Assembly: GCF_014764705.1 (NCBI RefSeq)
Contig: NZ_JACXXG010000024.1
Location: 1-64,000 of the forward strand
DNA length: 64,000 bases
Direction of reading: 5' to 3'
From: Stutzerimonas kunmingensis
GTDB taxonomy: Bacteria; Pseudomonadota; Gammaproteobacteria; Pseudomonadales; Pseudomonadaceae
A program made the position numbers and the translations under genes. The stretch's first letter is position 1, and the number at the start of each line of letters is the position of its first letter. Positions 34,114-43,562 of the stretch are shown piece by piece. Under the pieces are notes generated by a model. It was not told where the DNA came from, did not search any database, and worked only from the letters and a program-made list of their open reading frames with translations.

Positions 34114-34652
34114 CGAGAACTCTCGAGTAGATGATCGACAACAGCGGCAAGGTCATCGAAGACCCGAGTGCCCGGCGGCAGAGTACCCTCCAGGGTGCGC
34201 AGGCCTTTGCCGGTCCTGACCAGATAAGGCACGCCGCCGAGCAGCATGCCGGCGTGTAGATCGCGGTGACTGTCGCCTACCACCGGTACGCCCTTCAGGT
34301 CCGCCAGGCCGAAATGCTCGGCGATGCTGCGGAACATTCCAGGCTTCGGCTTGCGGCAGTTGCAGCCGTCGTCCGGGCCGTGCGGGCAGTGCACGATCAG
34401 GTCGATACGTCCGCCCTGCTCCATCACCAGCTGCTGCATCTTGAAATGCATGTCACCGAGGGTGCTGAGGTCGAACTTGCCGCGCGCGACACCGGACTGG
34501 TTGGTGGCAACCGCCACCGTCCAGCCGGCTTTGCACAGCCGCGCGATGGCTTCCAGCGACCCGGGAATGGGGATCCACTCCTCCAGCGACTTCACGTACT
34601 CGTCGGAGTCCTCGTTGATTACCCCATCGCGGTCCAGCACGATCAGCTTCAC
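34110..34652 (-). CDS. gmhB: D-glycero-beta-D-manno-heptose 1,7-bisphosphate 7-phosphatase
   Basis: GmhB removes the 7-phosphate in ADP-heptose synthesis for the LPS inner core. This HAD-family protein has the nucleophile motif LDRDGVINED (Asp7 with acid/base Asp9), ATNQSGVARG, and a zinc-binding loop C88-x-H90-x5-C96-x-C98. I use GTG 34652, giving a protein that starts at (M)KLIVLDRDG, 5 bases after the glyS stop. A TTG at 34688 with an AGAGGA site inside glyS would add 12 residues and cannot be excluded. Confidence 0.9.
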   Translation of the reverse strand: MKLIVLDRDGVINEDSDEYVKSLEEWIPIPGSLEAIARLCKAGWTVAVATNQSGVARGKFDLSTLGDMHFKMQQLVMEQGGRIDLIVHCPHGPDDGCNCRKPKPGMFRSIAEHFGLADLKGVPVVGDSHRDLHAGMLLGGVPYLVRTGKGLRTLEGTLPPGTRVFDDLAAVVDHLLESSR

Positions 34653-34656
34653 GGGC

Positions 34657-36711
34657 TTAGCCAAGTGCGGAAATATCGGCAACGCCAAGGAACAGTCCTC
34701 TCAGCCGGGCCAGCAAGGCATAACGATTGGCACGTACCGAAGCGTCTTCGGCATTTACCAGCACCGCCTCGAAGAAGGCATCCACCGGGCCACGCAGGTG
34801 CGCCAAACGCTCCAGCGCCTCGCGGTACTGACGCGCGGCGGCCAACGGTTGTACCGCCTGCTCGGCCTGCTGAATCGCCGAGTACAGCGAGAACTCGGTG
34901 GCGTTGTCGAACCAGCGTGGCTCTACCGCTTCCGGCAGCTTCGCATCGAACTTGCTCAGCAGGTTGGAGACACGCTTGTTGGCGGCAGCCAGGGACGCCG
35001 CTTCCGGCAATGTGCGGAACGCCTGCACGGCCTGCACGCGCTGGTCGAAGTCCAGCGCCGAACCAGGCTGCACGGCACGCACCGAGAGGTAGGCAGCGAC
35101 GTCGACGCCTTCGTCCTCGTAGCGCGCACGCAGGCGATCGAAGATGAACTCCAGGACCTGATCGGCGAGGCCGGCCGACTTGACCTGCGTACCGAACTGG
35201 TCGATGGCGAAGTTCACTGCCTCGACCAGATTCAGGTCCAGCTGCTTCTCGATGAGGATGCGCAGCACGCCAAGGGCGGCGCGGCGCAGGGCGTAGGGGT
35301 CCTTGGAGCCGGTCGGCAGCATGCCGATGCCGAAGATCCCGACCAGGGTGTCGAGCTTGTCGGCCACGGCTACGGCCGCGCCGGTGAGCGTGCTTGGCAA
35401 CTCGCCGCCGGCACCGCGCGGCATGTACTGCTCGTTCAGCGCCAGCGCCACATCTTCTGGCTCGCCGTCGTTGAGCGCGTAGTAGTAACCGGCAACGCCC
35501 TGCATTTCCGGAAACTCGCCAACCATCTCGGTGGCCAGGTCGCACTTACAGAGCAGGCCGGCGCGCGCGGCGCGCTGCTTGTCGCCGCCGGTACGCTCGG
35601 CGATCAGCCCGGCCAGGCGCGAGACGCGCTCGGCCTTGTCGTACACGGTGCCGAGCTGGGCCTGGAATACCACGTTTTTCAGGCGTTCGTTGAAGCTGTC
35701 GAGCTTCTGCTTCTTGTCCTGCTTGAAGAAGAACTCGGCGTCGGTCAGGCGCGGGCGTACGACTTTCTCGTTGCCGGAAACGATCTGCGCCGGGTCCTTC
35801 GATTCGATGTTCGCGACGGTGATGAAGCGCGGCAGCAGCCTGCCGTTGGCGTCCAGCAGGCAGAAGTACTTCTGGTTGTCCTGCATGGTGGTGATCAGCG
35901 CTTCCTGCGGCACTTCGAGGAAGCGTTCCTCGAACGAGCAGACCAGCGGCACCGGCCACTCGACCAGCGCGGTCACTTCATCGAGCAGCGCCGGCGGCAC
36001 GATGGCCGTACCGTTCTGCTCGGCAGCCAGCTGCTCGACGCGCTTGGCGATCAGCTCGCGGCGCTCGACGAAGTCGGCGATCACATGGGCGCCACGCAGG
36101 TCTTCCAGATAGCTGGAAGGCTTGAAAATATGCACCTGGCCCGGGCTGTGGAATCGGTGGCCGCGGGATTCGCGCCCGGCATGCTGGGCGAGGATCTCGC
36201 AATCGATCACCTGCTCGCCGAAGAGCATCACCAGCCACTGGGTCGGACGGACGAATTCTTCCTTGCGTGCGGCCCAGCGCATGCGCTTCGGGATCGGCAG
36301 ATCGTTCAGCGAGGCCTCGACGATGCCTGGCAGCAGCTGGGTGGCCGGCTGGCCCTCGATGGTACGGCTGAACTTGAGCTTCGGCCCGCTGCGATCGATC
36401 TCGGCAAGGTCGACGCCACACTTGCGGGCAAAGCCCAGGGCAGCCTGAGTCGGCTCACCGTCGGCGTCGAAGGCGGCCTGCATCGGCGGGCCGTCGAGGT
36501 TGATGCTGCGATCAGGCTGCTGAGTCGCCAGCTGCTCGACCAGCACCGCCAGGCGGCGCGGCGCGGCGTAGGCCTGGGCTTTCACGAAGTCCAGGCCGGC
36601 GTCCTTCAGGCCCTTCTCGATACCGGCGCAGAAAGCTTCGGCCAGCTTGGCGAGCGCCTTCGGTGGCAGTTCTTCGGTACCCAGTTCGACGAGAAAATCC
36701 AGTGCACTCAT
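34657..36711 (-). CDS. glyS: Glycine--tRNA ligase beta subunit
   Basis: This is the beta subunit of the bacterial alpha2beta2 glycyl-tRNA synthetase, which binds tRNA-Gly. The 684-residue protein begins [20 protein letters not shown], the family signature, and contains [20 protein letters not shown] and an HD-like region with [15 protein letters not shown]. It overlaps glyQ by four bases (ATGA). Very long open frames on the opposite strand are compositional shadows. Confidence 0.98.
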   Translation of the reverse strand: MSALDFLVELGTEELPPKALAKLAEAFCAGIEKGLKDAGLDFVKAQAYAAPRRLAVLVEQLATQQPDRSINLDGPPMQAAFDADGEPTQAALGFARKCGVDLAEIDRSGPKLKFSRTIEGQPATQLLPGIVEASLNDLPIPKRMRWAARKEEFVRPTQWLVMLFGEQVIDCEILAQHAGRESRGHRFHSPGQVHIFKPSSYLEDLRGAHVIADFVERRELIAKRVEQLAAEQNGTAIVPPALLDEVTALVEWPVPLVCSFEERFLEVPQEALITTMQDNQKYFCLLDANGRLLPRFITVANIESKDPAQIVSGNEKVVRPRLTDAEFFFKQDKKQKLDSFNERLKNVVFQAQLGTVYDKAERVSRLAGLIAERTGGDKQRAARAGLLCKCDLATEMVGEFPEMQGVAGYYYALNDGEPEDVALALNEQYMPRGAGGELPSTLTGAAVAVADKLDTLVGIFGIGMLPTGSKDPYALRRAALGVLRILIEKQLDLNLVEAVNFAIDQFGTQVKSAGLADQVLEFIFDRLRARYEDEGVDVAAYLSVRAVQPGSALDFDQRVQAVQAFRTLPEAASLAAANKRVSNLLSKFDAKLPEAVEPRWFDNATEFSLYSAIQQAEQAVQPLAAARQYREALERLAHLRGPVDAFFEAVLVNAEDASVRANRYALLARLRGLFLGVADISALG

Positions 36712-37655
36712 TCTGCAGCCTCCAGCTTGGCCAGCACTTCGTCACGCAGTTCGGGGGTGGCCATGGGGAAGCCGAGTTTGGCGCGGGCCAGCAGGTAGCT
36801 CTGGGCGATCGAGCGGGCCAGGCTGCGCACGCGCAGGATGTACTGTTGGCGCGCGGTGACCGAAATGGCACGGCGGGCATCGAGCAGGTTGAAGGTGTGC
36901 GAGGCCTTGACCACCATCTCGTAGGCCGGCAGCGGCAGTTCGGCAGCCATCAGACGATTGGCCTCGCTCTCGTAGAAATCGAAGAGTTCGAACAGCTTCG
37001 GCACGTTGGCGTGCTCGAAGTTGTAGGTCGACTGCTCCACCTCGTTCTGGTGGAACACATCGCCGTAGGTCACGGTGCCGAACGGACCATCGGCCCAGAT
37101 CAGGTCGTAGACCGAGTCGACGCCCTGTAGGTACATGGCCAGGCGCTCGAGACCGTAGGTGATCTCGCCGGTGACCGGATAGCACTCGACGCCGCCGACC
37201 TGCTGGAAGTAGGTGAACTGAGTGACTTCCATGCCGTTGAGCCAGACTTCCCAGCCCAGGCCCCAAGCACCGAGGGTCGGCGATTCCCAGTTGTCCTCGA
37301 CGAAGCGTACGTCGTGCACCGAGGTGTCGACGCCGATGCGGCGCAGCGACTCCAGGTACAGGTCCTGGATGTTGTCCGGGTTGGGCTTGAGCACCACCTG
37401 GAATTGATAATAGTGCTGCAGGCGGTTGGGGTTCTCGCCGTAGCGGCCATCGGCGGGGCGGCGCGAAGGCTGAACATAGGCGGCGTTCCAGGTCTCGGGA
37501 CCAATGGCGCGCAGGAAGGTGGCGGTGTGGAATGTACCGGCGCCCATTTCCATGTCATAGGGCTGCAGGACCACGCAACCCTGCTCGGCCCAGTAGCTTT
37601 GCAGGGCGAGGATCAGGTCTTGGAAGGTGCGCACGGCAGGCGTAGTCTGGCTCAA
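36708..37655 (-). CDS. glyQ: Glycine--tRNA ligase alpha subunit
   Basis: This is the catalytic alpha subunit that activates glycine with ATP. The 315-residue protein reads [18 protein letters not shown] at its start and has the class II motifs [25 protein letters not shown] and [13 protein letters not shown]. The start is TTG 37655 with an AGGTG ribosome-binding site five bases before it, not the ATG-like start at 37769, which lies in the divergent promoter region. It is transcribed away from tag. Confidence 0.97.
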   Translation of the reverse strand: MSQTTPAVRTFQDLILALQSYWAEQGCVVLQPYDMEMGAGTFHTATFLRAIGPETWNAAYVQPSRRPADGRYGENPNRLQHYYQFQVVLKPNPDNIQDLYLESLRRIGVDTSVHDVRFVEDNWESPTLGAWGLGWEVWLNGMEVTQFTYFQQVGGVECYPVTGEITYGLERLAMYLQGVDSVYDLIWADGPFGTVTYGDVFHQNEVEQSTYNFEHANVPKLFELFDFYESEANRLMAAELPLPAYEMVVKASHTFNLLDARRAISVTARQQYILRVRSLARSIAQSYLLARAKLGFPMATPELRDEVLAKLEAAE

Positions 37656-37762
37656 AATTTCACCTGTGCTGGGCTTCGACAGAAAGCCTCGAAGTATACC
37701 CCCCGCATGGTCGCGCTTGCGATGGTTTCGGCCATCGGACGAGGCCTGCGCAAGGAGACCAC

Positions 37763-38335
37763 ATGCCACGTTGCGCCTGGTGCGGCACGGACCCGCTGTA
37801 CATCGACTACCACGATCGCGAATGGGGCGTACCGGCCCGCGATCCGCAGGTACTGTTCGAATTCCTCTTGCTCGAAGCCTTTCAGGCCGGGCTCTCCTGG
37901 ATCACCGTGTTGCGCAAGCGCGAGCGCTACCGGCAGGTGCTGTTCGGTTTCGATGCCGAACGCCTGGCGCGCATGAGCGATGCCGAGATCGACGAGCGCA
38001 TGCTGGACCCCGGCATCATCCGCAACCGTCTCAAGCTCAAGGCGGCGCGGCAGAATGCCCGCGCCTGGTTGCAGCTGGAGGATCCGGTGGGTTTCGTCTG
38101 GTCGTTCGTCGGCGGCGAGCCGAAGACCAACCGCTTCGAGCGCATCGATCAGGCGCCTGCGGTCTCCCCCGAGGCCGAGGCGATGAGCCGCGCGCTTAAG
38201 AAGGCTGGCTTCAGCTTCGTCGGCCCGACCATCTGCTACGCCTACATGCAGGCCTGCGGCATGGTCATGGACCACCTGACCGATTGCGAGCGCCACGCCG
38301 AGCTGGCCGGGATGCTTGAAACACTGCACGCCTGA
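37763..38335 (+). CDS. tag: DNA-3-methyladenine glycosylase I
   Basis: Tag excises 3-methyladenine from alkylated DNA. The 190-residue protein has the family start [22 protein letters not shown], with the Cys pair and the Tyr/Trp recognition pocket, [11 protein letters not shown], and a C-terminal C-x-H pair (DCERHAEL) that completes a zinc site with the N-terminal cysteines. It is divergent from glyQ, an arrangement conserved in Pseudomonas. Confidence 0.96.
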   Translation: MPRCAWCGTDPLYIDYHDREWGVPARDPQVLFEFLLLEAFQAGLSWITVLRKRERYRQVLFGFDAERLARMSDAEIDERMLDPGIIRNRLKLKAARQNARAWLQLEDPVGFVWSFVGGEPKTNRFERIDQAPAVSPEAEAMSRALKKAGFSFVGPTICYAYMQACGMVMDHLTDCERHAELAGMLETLHA

Positions 38336-38427
38336 GCTGCCAGGATGTGTGTCGTTGCCGCCGCTGCGCCTGAAAGCTGGCGACGGTTGCAGGTAGACTA
38401 GGCAACCTGAAAATTTCGGAGTGCGGT

Positions 38428-39315
38428 GTGGAAAAGCTCAAAGGTGCCATCGTCGTCGGCTCCCTGCGACTGTTCGCTCGACTGCCCTGGCGCATGGTCC
38501 AGGGCCTGGGCTCGATGATCGGCTGGCTGATGTGGAAGCTGCCGAACCGCTCGCGGGACGTCGCGCGAATCAACCTACACAAGTGCTTCCCCGAGCTGAG
38601 CCCGGCGGAACTCGACGCCCTGCTCGGCCGCACCCTGCGTGAAACCGGCATGACCTTCACCGAAAGCGCCTGCGCCTGGATCTGGCCGGCGGAAAAGACC
38701 CTGAAACTGGTCCGCGAAGTCGAAGGCCTGGACGTGCTGCAAGCGGCGCTGGCCTCGGGCAAGGGCGTGGTCGGCATCACCAGTCACCTGGGCAATTGGG
38801 AAGTGCTCAATCATTTCTACTGCGCGCAATGCAAGCCGATCATCTTCTACCGACCGCCGAAACTGAAGGCGGTGGACGATCTGCTGCGGCAGCAGCGTGT
38901 GCAGCTGGGCAATCGCGTCGCGCCCTCGACCAGGGAAGGCATTCTCAGCGTCATCAAGGAGGTTCGGCGTGGTGGTGCGGTCGGTATTCCGGCGGACCCC
39001 GAGCCGAGCGAAGGCAGTGGCATCTTCGTGCCCTTCTTCGCCACCCAGGCGCTGACCAGCAAGTTCGTGCCCGGCATGCTCGCCGGTGGCAAGGCGGTTG
39101 GGGTGTTCCTTCATGCGTTGCGTCTGGAGGACGGTTCGGGCTACAAGGTCGTCCTCGAGGCCGCGCCCGAAGGGATGTACAGCGAAGATGCGGAAACTGG
39201 CGTAGCGGCGATGAGCGCAATGATCGAGAAGTATGTGCGCGCCTATCCCAGCCAGTACATGTGGACCATGAAGCGCTTCAAGAAACGCCCCGCCGGCGAG
39301 AAGCGCTGGTACTGA
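38428..39315 (+). CDS. lpxL: Lipid A biosynthesis lauroyl-type acyltransferase (LpxL/HtrB family)
   Basis: The enzyme adds a secondary acyl chain to lipid A at the inner membrane. The 295-residue protein has one N-terminal hydrophobic segment (about 8-36), the catalytic H120-x4-E125 motif (SHLGNWE) and the IPADPEPSEGSGIFVPFF region. It starts with GTG 38428 after GGAG. Pseudomonas usually has two paralogues, so acyl-chain and position specificity are not set here. Confidence 0.93.
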   Translation: MEKLKGAIVVGSLRLFARLPWRMVQGLGSMIGWLMWKLPNRSRDVARINLHKCFPELSPAELDALLGRTLRETGMTFTESACAWIWPAEKTLKLVREVEGLDVLQAALASGKGVVGITSHLGNWEVLNHFYCAQCKPIIFYRPPKLKAVDDLLRQQRVQLGNRVAPSTREGILSVIKEVRRGGAVGIPADPEPSEGSGIFVPFFATQALTSKFVPGMLAGGKAVGVFLHALRLEDGSGYKVVLEAAPEGMYSEDAETGVAAMSAMIEKYVRAYPSQYMWTMKRFKKRPAGEKRWY

Positions 39316-39348
39316 TCAGGCTCAAACAACAACAACAGGGACGAGCGC

Positions 39349-39615
39349 ATGCAAAACCAGAGACAGCATCCGCGTACCAACATGAAGTGCCGCATCCGCA
39401 TTGCGCATCCGGCCTTTGGCGAGGTCTTCGCGCAGACCCGTGATCTATCCGATGGCGGCGTCTACGTCCGGCATCCGGAGCTGGTGGTGCTGCATCCCGG
39501 CGACGAGGTGACCGGCCAGGTCCAGGACCTGCCGATTCCGGCGCCGGAACTGCGAATGGTGGTGATGCGGGTGGATGCCGAAGGGGTCGGCCTGCAGTTC
39601 GTGCACGAAACCTGA
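39349..39615 (+). CDS. PilZ-domain c-di-GMP-binding protein
   Basis: This stand-alone 88-residue PilZ domain has both c-di-GMP motifs: R5-x3-R9 (RQHPR) and D-x-S-x-x-G (DLSDGGVYV, residues 32-40). It is a likely effector that changes a partner on c-di-GMP binding. It follows lpxL closely and could share its transcript. A globin-coupled diguanylate cyclase is encoded about 6 kb away, but no direct link is shown. Confidence 0.9.
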   Translation: MQNQRQHPRTNMKCRIRIAHPAFGEVFAQTRDLSDGGVYVRHPELVVLHPGDEVTGQVQDLPIPAPELRMVVMRVDAEGVGLQFVHET

Positions 39616-39637
39616 CCGCTGGCCGCGGCGCGCCGGT

Positions 39638-39955
39638 TCAGTCGGGCGTCAGCCGGTCGAGCCGGCGCAGGAATACGGTCATTTCCTTTTCCGCCTGCTT
39701 GTCGCCCTGGGCGTTCGCCGCGGCGATTCCGCGCTCCCACGCCTGATGGGCGCCGGGCTTGTCGCCGTCGGCCTGCAGCGCCTTGCCCAGCAGTTTCCAC
39801 GCAGCGGAGTATTTCGGATCGAGTTCGACGCAGCGGCGCAGGTGCTCTGCCGCCCGCCCCGGCTGCCCGGCATCCATGTAGCCCTTGCCGAGGCCGAAAC
39901 GCAGCATCGGATTGTCCATGCCTTGGGAAAGCATCTTTTCCAGCGATTCGAGCAT
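39638..39955 (-). CDS. Small TPR-repeat protein
   Basis: The 105-residue protein has two to three tetratricopeptide repeats (FGLGKGYMDAGQPGRAAEHLRRCVELDP around 20-47, then AAWKLLGKALQADGDKPGAHQAWERGI around 51-77). It has no signal peptide, so it is a cytosolic protein-interaction scaffold. The partner is unknown. It converges on the PilZ gene with a 22-base gap. The 145 bases upstream to ehuA hold no visible gene. Confidence 0.8.
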   Translation of the reverse strand: MLESLEKMLSQGMDNPMLRFGLGKGYMDAGQPGRAAEHLRRCVELDPKYSAAWKLLGKALQADGDKPGAHQAWERGIAAANAQGDKQAEKEMTVFLRRLDRLTPD

Positions 39956-40100
39956 CTTGAAGACCTTTTCGGTGCAGCGCTCCGGGGCGTTTCCTCACTT
40001 TAGTGCATCGCCGCCGCCGGGCAATAGCGGCAGCATACGCCATTGGTCTTAGCTGCTGCGGGGCTTTCGCCGTCTTCGTGTGGGCTGGGTCGCAAGCGGC

Positions 40101-40937
40101 TCAGTGGGCCTCGTTGACCGCGCTGAGAAACTCCCGGGTGCGTTCCTCGCGCGGGTTGTTGAACAGCTCGTCCGGGCTGCCCTGCTCGTGAATCCGACCC
40201 TGGTGGAAGAAGCACACGCGATCGGCGAACTCACGGGCAAAGCCCATCTGGTGGGTCACCATCAGCATCGTCAGGTTGTGCGCCTCGCCGAGGCGGCGGA
40301 TGACGTTGAGCACTTCGCCGCAGAGCTCCGGGTCCAGCGCCGAGGTCACTTCGTCGAACAGCATCACCTTCGGCCGCATCGCCAGTGCGCGGGCAATCGC
40401 CACGCGCTGTTGCTGACCGCCGGAGAGTTGCGCCGGGAAGTGCTCCAGCTTGTCCTCCAGGCCGACCATGGCCAGCAGCTCCTCTGCCCGCTCGCGGGCC
40501 TCGCGCTTGCTCAGCCCGAGCACCTGTACCGGCGCTTCCATGACGTTCTGCAACGCGTTCATGTGCGGGAACAGGTTGAAGCTCTGGAACACCATGCCGA
40601 CCTTGCCACGCACACGTCGCAGGTGACGGGCATTGGCCGGGACCAACTGGCCGCTGGCGTCGGGCATGTGCGTCAGCGGCTCGCCGTCGACCTCAATCAC
40701 GCCCTCGTCAATGCCTTCCAGGGTCATCAGCACCCGCAACAGGGTGGATTTGCCCGAGCCGCTGGGGCCGATGATCGCGACCTTCTCGCCTTCCTCGATC
40801 TGCAGGTCGAGCCCGTCGAGCACGGTCAGTTCACCGTAGCGCTTGGTCACGCCGGCGAAGCGCACCAAAGGTTGCGCCTGCTCCGGCTGTTGCGGCGTCG
40901 GGTTCAGGGTGTCCGTGGACTGCATCGGCGTATTCAT
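40101..40937 (-). CDS. ehuA: Ectoine/hydroxyectoine-type ABC importer, ATP-binding protein
   Basis: This ATPase powers a polar amino acid family importer. The 278-residue protein has Walker A GPSGSGKST (57-65), signature LSGGQQQRVAIARAL, Walker B VMLFDEVTSALDPE and a switch histidine (VTHQMGFA). The start is ATG 40937 (MNTPMQSTDT), overlapping ehuD by four bases. The open frame upstream to 41237 is noise inside ehuD. It is the last gene of ehuBCDA. The Ehu name rests on the binding protein. Confidence 0.88.
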   Translation of the reverse strand: MNTPMQSTDTLNPTPQQPEQAQPLVRFAGVTKRYGELTVLDGLDLQIEEGEKVAIIGPSGSGKSTLLRVLMTLEGIDEGVIEVDGEPLTHMPDASGQLVPANARHLRRVRGKVGMVFQSFNLFPHMNALQNVMEAPVQVLGLSKREARERAEELLAMVGLEDKLEHFPAQLSGGQQQRVAIARALAMRPKVMLFDEVTSALDPELCGEVLNVIRRLGEAHNLTMLMVTHQMGFAREFADRVCFFHQGRIHEQGSPDELFNNPREERTREFLSAVNEAH

Positions 40938-41593
40938 CGGGCCAGCTCCATGCGGTTTTCCAGACGGCGCACGCACCAGGCGAGGCCGAGGCTGAGAATG
41001 AGAAAGAACAGGCCGACCATGGTGATCGGCTCCAGATAGCGGAAACTCTCGGAGCCGATGTTCTTGGCCCGCTGCATGATTTCCACCACGGTGATCGCCG
41101 ACAGCACTGGCGTGTCCTTGAGGATCGAGATCAGGTAGTTGCCCAGCGCCGGCAGCACCGGACGCAGCGCTTGCGGCAGGATCACGTCGCGGTAGGCCGT
41201 CCAGGGCTTCATGTTCAGCGCGGTGACGGCTTCCCATTGCGAACGGGGTACCGCGTCCAGGCCGGCGCGGTACACCTCGGCGGTGTAGCAGGCGTAGTGC
41301 AGGGCGATACCGATGATGCCCGCCTGCATCGCGCTGAGGTTGAGGCCGTAGTTGGGGAACACGTAGAAAAGGAAGTACACCTGAATCAGCAGCGGTGTGC
41401 TGCGGATGAACTCGATCAGCCCGGTGATCGGCCAGGATAGCCAGCGCAGGCGGCTGCGGCGGCCAATGGCGAGGAACAAACCTAGCACCACGGCAATGGC
41501 GAAACCGGCCAGGGCGATGCCGATGGTGGTCAGCGAGGCATCCAGCAGGCGCGGCAGGATCTCGCGGGCGAACTGCCAGTCGAAGAAATTCAT
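40934..41593 (-). CDS. ehuD: Ectoine/hydroxyectoine-type ABC importer, permease EhuD
   Basis: This is one of two inner-membrane permeases of the importer. The 219-residue protein has about five membrane helices and the EAA loop EAVTALNMKPWTAYRDVILPQALRPVLPAL that contacts the ATPase. It overlaps both ehuC and ehuA by four bases, so the three are translationally coupled. Confidence 0.85.
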   Translation of the reverse strand: MNFFDWQFAREILPRLLDASLTTIGIALAGFAIAVVLGLFLAIGRRSRLRWLSWPITGLIEFIRSTPLLIQVYFLFYVFPNYGLNLSAMQAGIIGIALHYACYTAEVYRAGLDAVPRSQWEAVTALNMKPWTAYRDVILPQALRPVLPALGNYLISILKDTPVLSAITVVEIMQRAKNIGSESFRYLEPITMVGLFFLILSLGLAWCVRRLENRMELAR

Positions 41594-42249
41594 GACAGGC
41601 CTCCGCGCATCCGCCCGCGGGCCAGCCGGCGTTCCAGCTGGCGCATGCCGAAGTTGATCGCCTGGGCCAGGACGAAGTAGATCACCAGCGCCAGGCCGAA
41701 GATCTCCATGGTCATCAGCGTCGCCTGATCCAGCTGGCGGGCGCGGAAGGCCAGATCCGACAGGGTGATCAGCGACACCAGCGAAGTGTTCTTCAGCAAC
41801 TCGATCAGCAGGTTGGTGCCGGGCGGAATTGCCGCGAGCAACGCCTGCGGCAGGATGATTCGGCGCATGCGTGTCAGCGGCGTCATGTTCAGCGCCTGAC
41901 AGGCTTCGTGCTGGCCCTGGTGTACCGAGCGGATCGCGCCGCGCAGCACCTCGGCCCCATAGGCGCCGATGTTCAGGCCCAGGCCGACCACGGCCACGGC
42001 GAAGGCACTCATTTCGACATTGAACGGTGGCATCGGCAGCACGAAGTACAGCCAGAACAGCTGCACCAGCAGCGACGAGCCGCGGAAGACCTCGATATAG
42101 GTGATGGCCAGCCAGCGCAATGGCGCCACTGGCGAAAGCCGCGCCAGCGCGGCGATCAGCGCGCAGGCGATGGCCAGCAGTGAGCCGAAGAAAGTCACCT
42201 TCACGGTGACCCAGGCACCCTGCAGCAGCAGAGGAAGCAGTTCGATCAT
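41590..42249 (-). CDS. ehuC: Ectoine/hydroxyectoine-type ABC importer, permease EhuC
   Basis: This is the second permease of the HisM type. The 219-residue protein has five membrane helices and the EAA loop EACQALNMTPLTRMRRIILPQALLAAIPP. I start at ATG 42249 (MIELLPLLLQGAWVTVK); the open frame from 42294 adds a charged stretch unlike the family. The 120-base gap to ehuB holds GC-rich inverted repeats (GGCGGC/GCCGCC around 42336-42359), perhaps a transcript-stabilising stem. Confidence 0.85.
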   Translation of the reverse strand: MIELLPLLLQGAWVTVKVTFFGSLLAIACALIAALARLSPVAPLRWLAITYIEVFRGSSLLVQLFWLYFVLPMPPFNVEMSAFAVAVVGLGLNIGAYGAEVLRGAIRSVHQGQHEACQALNMTPLTRMRRIILPQALLAAIPPGTNLLIELLKNTSLVSLITLSDLAFRARQLDQATLMTMEIFGLALVIYFVLAQAINFGMRQLERRLARGRMRGGLS

Positions 42250-42369
42250 GATGGCGCTATCCGGTTTTCCGGAGCGCTGAGCGAGGCTGCGCAAACAGCG
42301 GCGCAGCCTTGGTCAGCGTTCACAGGCGGGACAGCGGTCGGCGGCGCCAACCAGCCGCCCCGACGGGCT

Positions 42370-43227
42370 TCAGGCGCCGCAGAGCTCGGCGGCAGTCTTG
42401 TCGGTGATGTTGGAGCGATCAAAGCCGAATGGCTCGATGGTCTTCAGATGCTCCTCGCTGCCCAGCCACTGCTTCAGCTCGGCATTGACCGCGTCACGCA
42501 GCGCCTTGTCCTGCGGACGGAAGGCCAGCGCGCCGTAACCGGCACGGGCTGGATCGTCCTTGAAGTCGGCGATGGCCTCGACATCGTCACCGGCCTTGTC
42601 CGCCAGCCCCTTCATGGTCAGCTGGGTACCGATGGCGGCATCGGCGCGACCACCGCGCACGGCCTGCAGCTGCGAGGTGGTATCCGGGACCTGCAGAATC
42701 TGCGAATCCTTGATGCCGGCCTTGCGCGCATAACCGAGGTTCACCGTGCCGGACATGATGGCGATCTTCACGTCTGGGTTGTTGGCGATGTCTTCGTAGC
42801 TGCGCAGGTTCTTCGGGTTGCCTTCGGCCACCAGCAGGGTGTCGAGCAGGCGGTAGTGCGGATCGGTGAACAGCACCTGCTTGCAGCGTTCAGGGGTGAT
42901 GTACATGCCCGCTGCGATGAGGTCGAAGCGCCCGGCGCGCAGACCGGGGATCAGCGAGCCCCACTCGGTGAGTACCGGTTTGATGGTGTCAATCTGCATG
43001 CGCTCGAACACCTTGCGCACGATCTCTGGCGATTCGCCGGTGACGCTGCCGTCGAGCGCGGTATAGGCGAAGGGGGTTTCATTGGCGTAGCCGATGCGGA
43101 CGCTGCTGCTGTCCTTGATGTCTTCCAGGGTATCGGCCTGGGTCAGGCTGGCGAAACCGATGCTGGCCAGGGCGGCGCAGCCGATCAGCAGCCGGCGGGA
43201 GCGTGTCGGGATGGTGCTGTTCCTCAT
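42370..43227 (-). CDS. ehuB: Ectoine/hydroxyectoine-binding periplasmic protein EhuB
   Basis: This solute-binding protein delivers ligand to EhuCD. The 285 residues include a signal peptide cleaved after about Ala31 (SLTQA-DTLED). The mature part matches what I recall of EhuB closely: VRIGYANETPFAYTALDG, VTGESPEIVRKV, EWGSLIPGLRAGRFDLIAAGMYITPERC and the GNPKNLRSYEDIA block. EhuB binds ectoine and hydroxyectoine, used here as osmoprotectants or nutrients. No ectoine-catabolism genes or GntR/AsnC regulator adjoin the operon. Confidence 0.88.
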   Translation of the reverse strand: MRNSTIPTRSRRLLIGCAALASIGFASLTQADTLEDIKDSSSVRIGYANETPFAYTALDGSVTGESPEIVRKVFERMQIDTIKPVLTEWGSLIPGLRAGRFDLIAAGMYITPERCKQVLFTDPHYRLLDTLLVAEGNPKNLRSYEDIANNPDVKIAIMSGTVNLGYARKAGIKDSQILQVPDTTSQLQAVRGGRADAAIGTQLTMKGLADKAGDDVEAIADFKDDPARAGYGALAFRPQDKALRDAVNAELKQWLGSEEHLKTIEPFGFDRSNITDKTAAELCGA

Positions 43228-43518
43228 GGAGTTTCTCCTGTTCCTTGTAGAGACCCGAGGAATCGGATCGTTATTTGTCTAGGAGGGGCAATTGCTCGAG
43301 CTCATTTAGGGACTCTTCTGACGACGAATGGTGCGGTGAAACCGAGCGACGATAGCTTGGCTCAATCGTCAGGCCGCACAGGCGGCAAGCCAGGAGGGTA
43401 CAAAAGCTGGCCATAAAATGGAAATCGGAGGGCATCGGGATCGAATGGAGGCGATCGGTGGGAATGCTGTCTATTTCCGCTGATCGGGCCGGCAGTCGTG
43501 GGTAATTGAAAAAACGAA
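43228..43518. other. Intergenic region upstream of ehuB
   Basis: The region holds the leader of ehuB (a CAGGAG ribosome-binding site just before its ATG) and no supported gene. A short inverted repeat, GACGAT (43348-43353) and ATCGTC (43365-43370), is present. Open frames here have no family resemblance. I see no confident promoter. Confidence 0.4.
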
Positions 43519-43542
43519 ACGGCCCGCCGAGTGGCGGGCCGT
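43508..43542 (-). terminator. Rho-independent terminator after trkA
   Basis: On the minus strand ACGGCCCGCC (43542-43533) pairs with GGCGGGCCGT (43528-43519) around a four-base loop and is followed by TTCGTTTTTT. It lies about 20 bases after the trkA stop and ends the def-fmt-rsmB-trkA transcript. Confidence 0.88.
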
Positions 43543-43562
43543 CCATGCAGCCGCAATGATCG

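Noticed and set aside
34324-36798. 824-codon open frame on the plus strand opposite glyS
   Set aside because: glyS on the minus strand is unmistakable, and the opposite frame is low-complexity (Leu, Gln, Arg, His rich) with no family resemblance. It is a GC-rich codon shadow.
43271-43546. 91-codon frame between ehuB and trkA
   Set aside because: It runs through the trkA terminator and has no family match or start signal.
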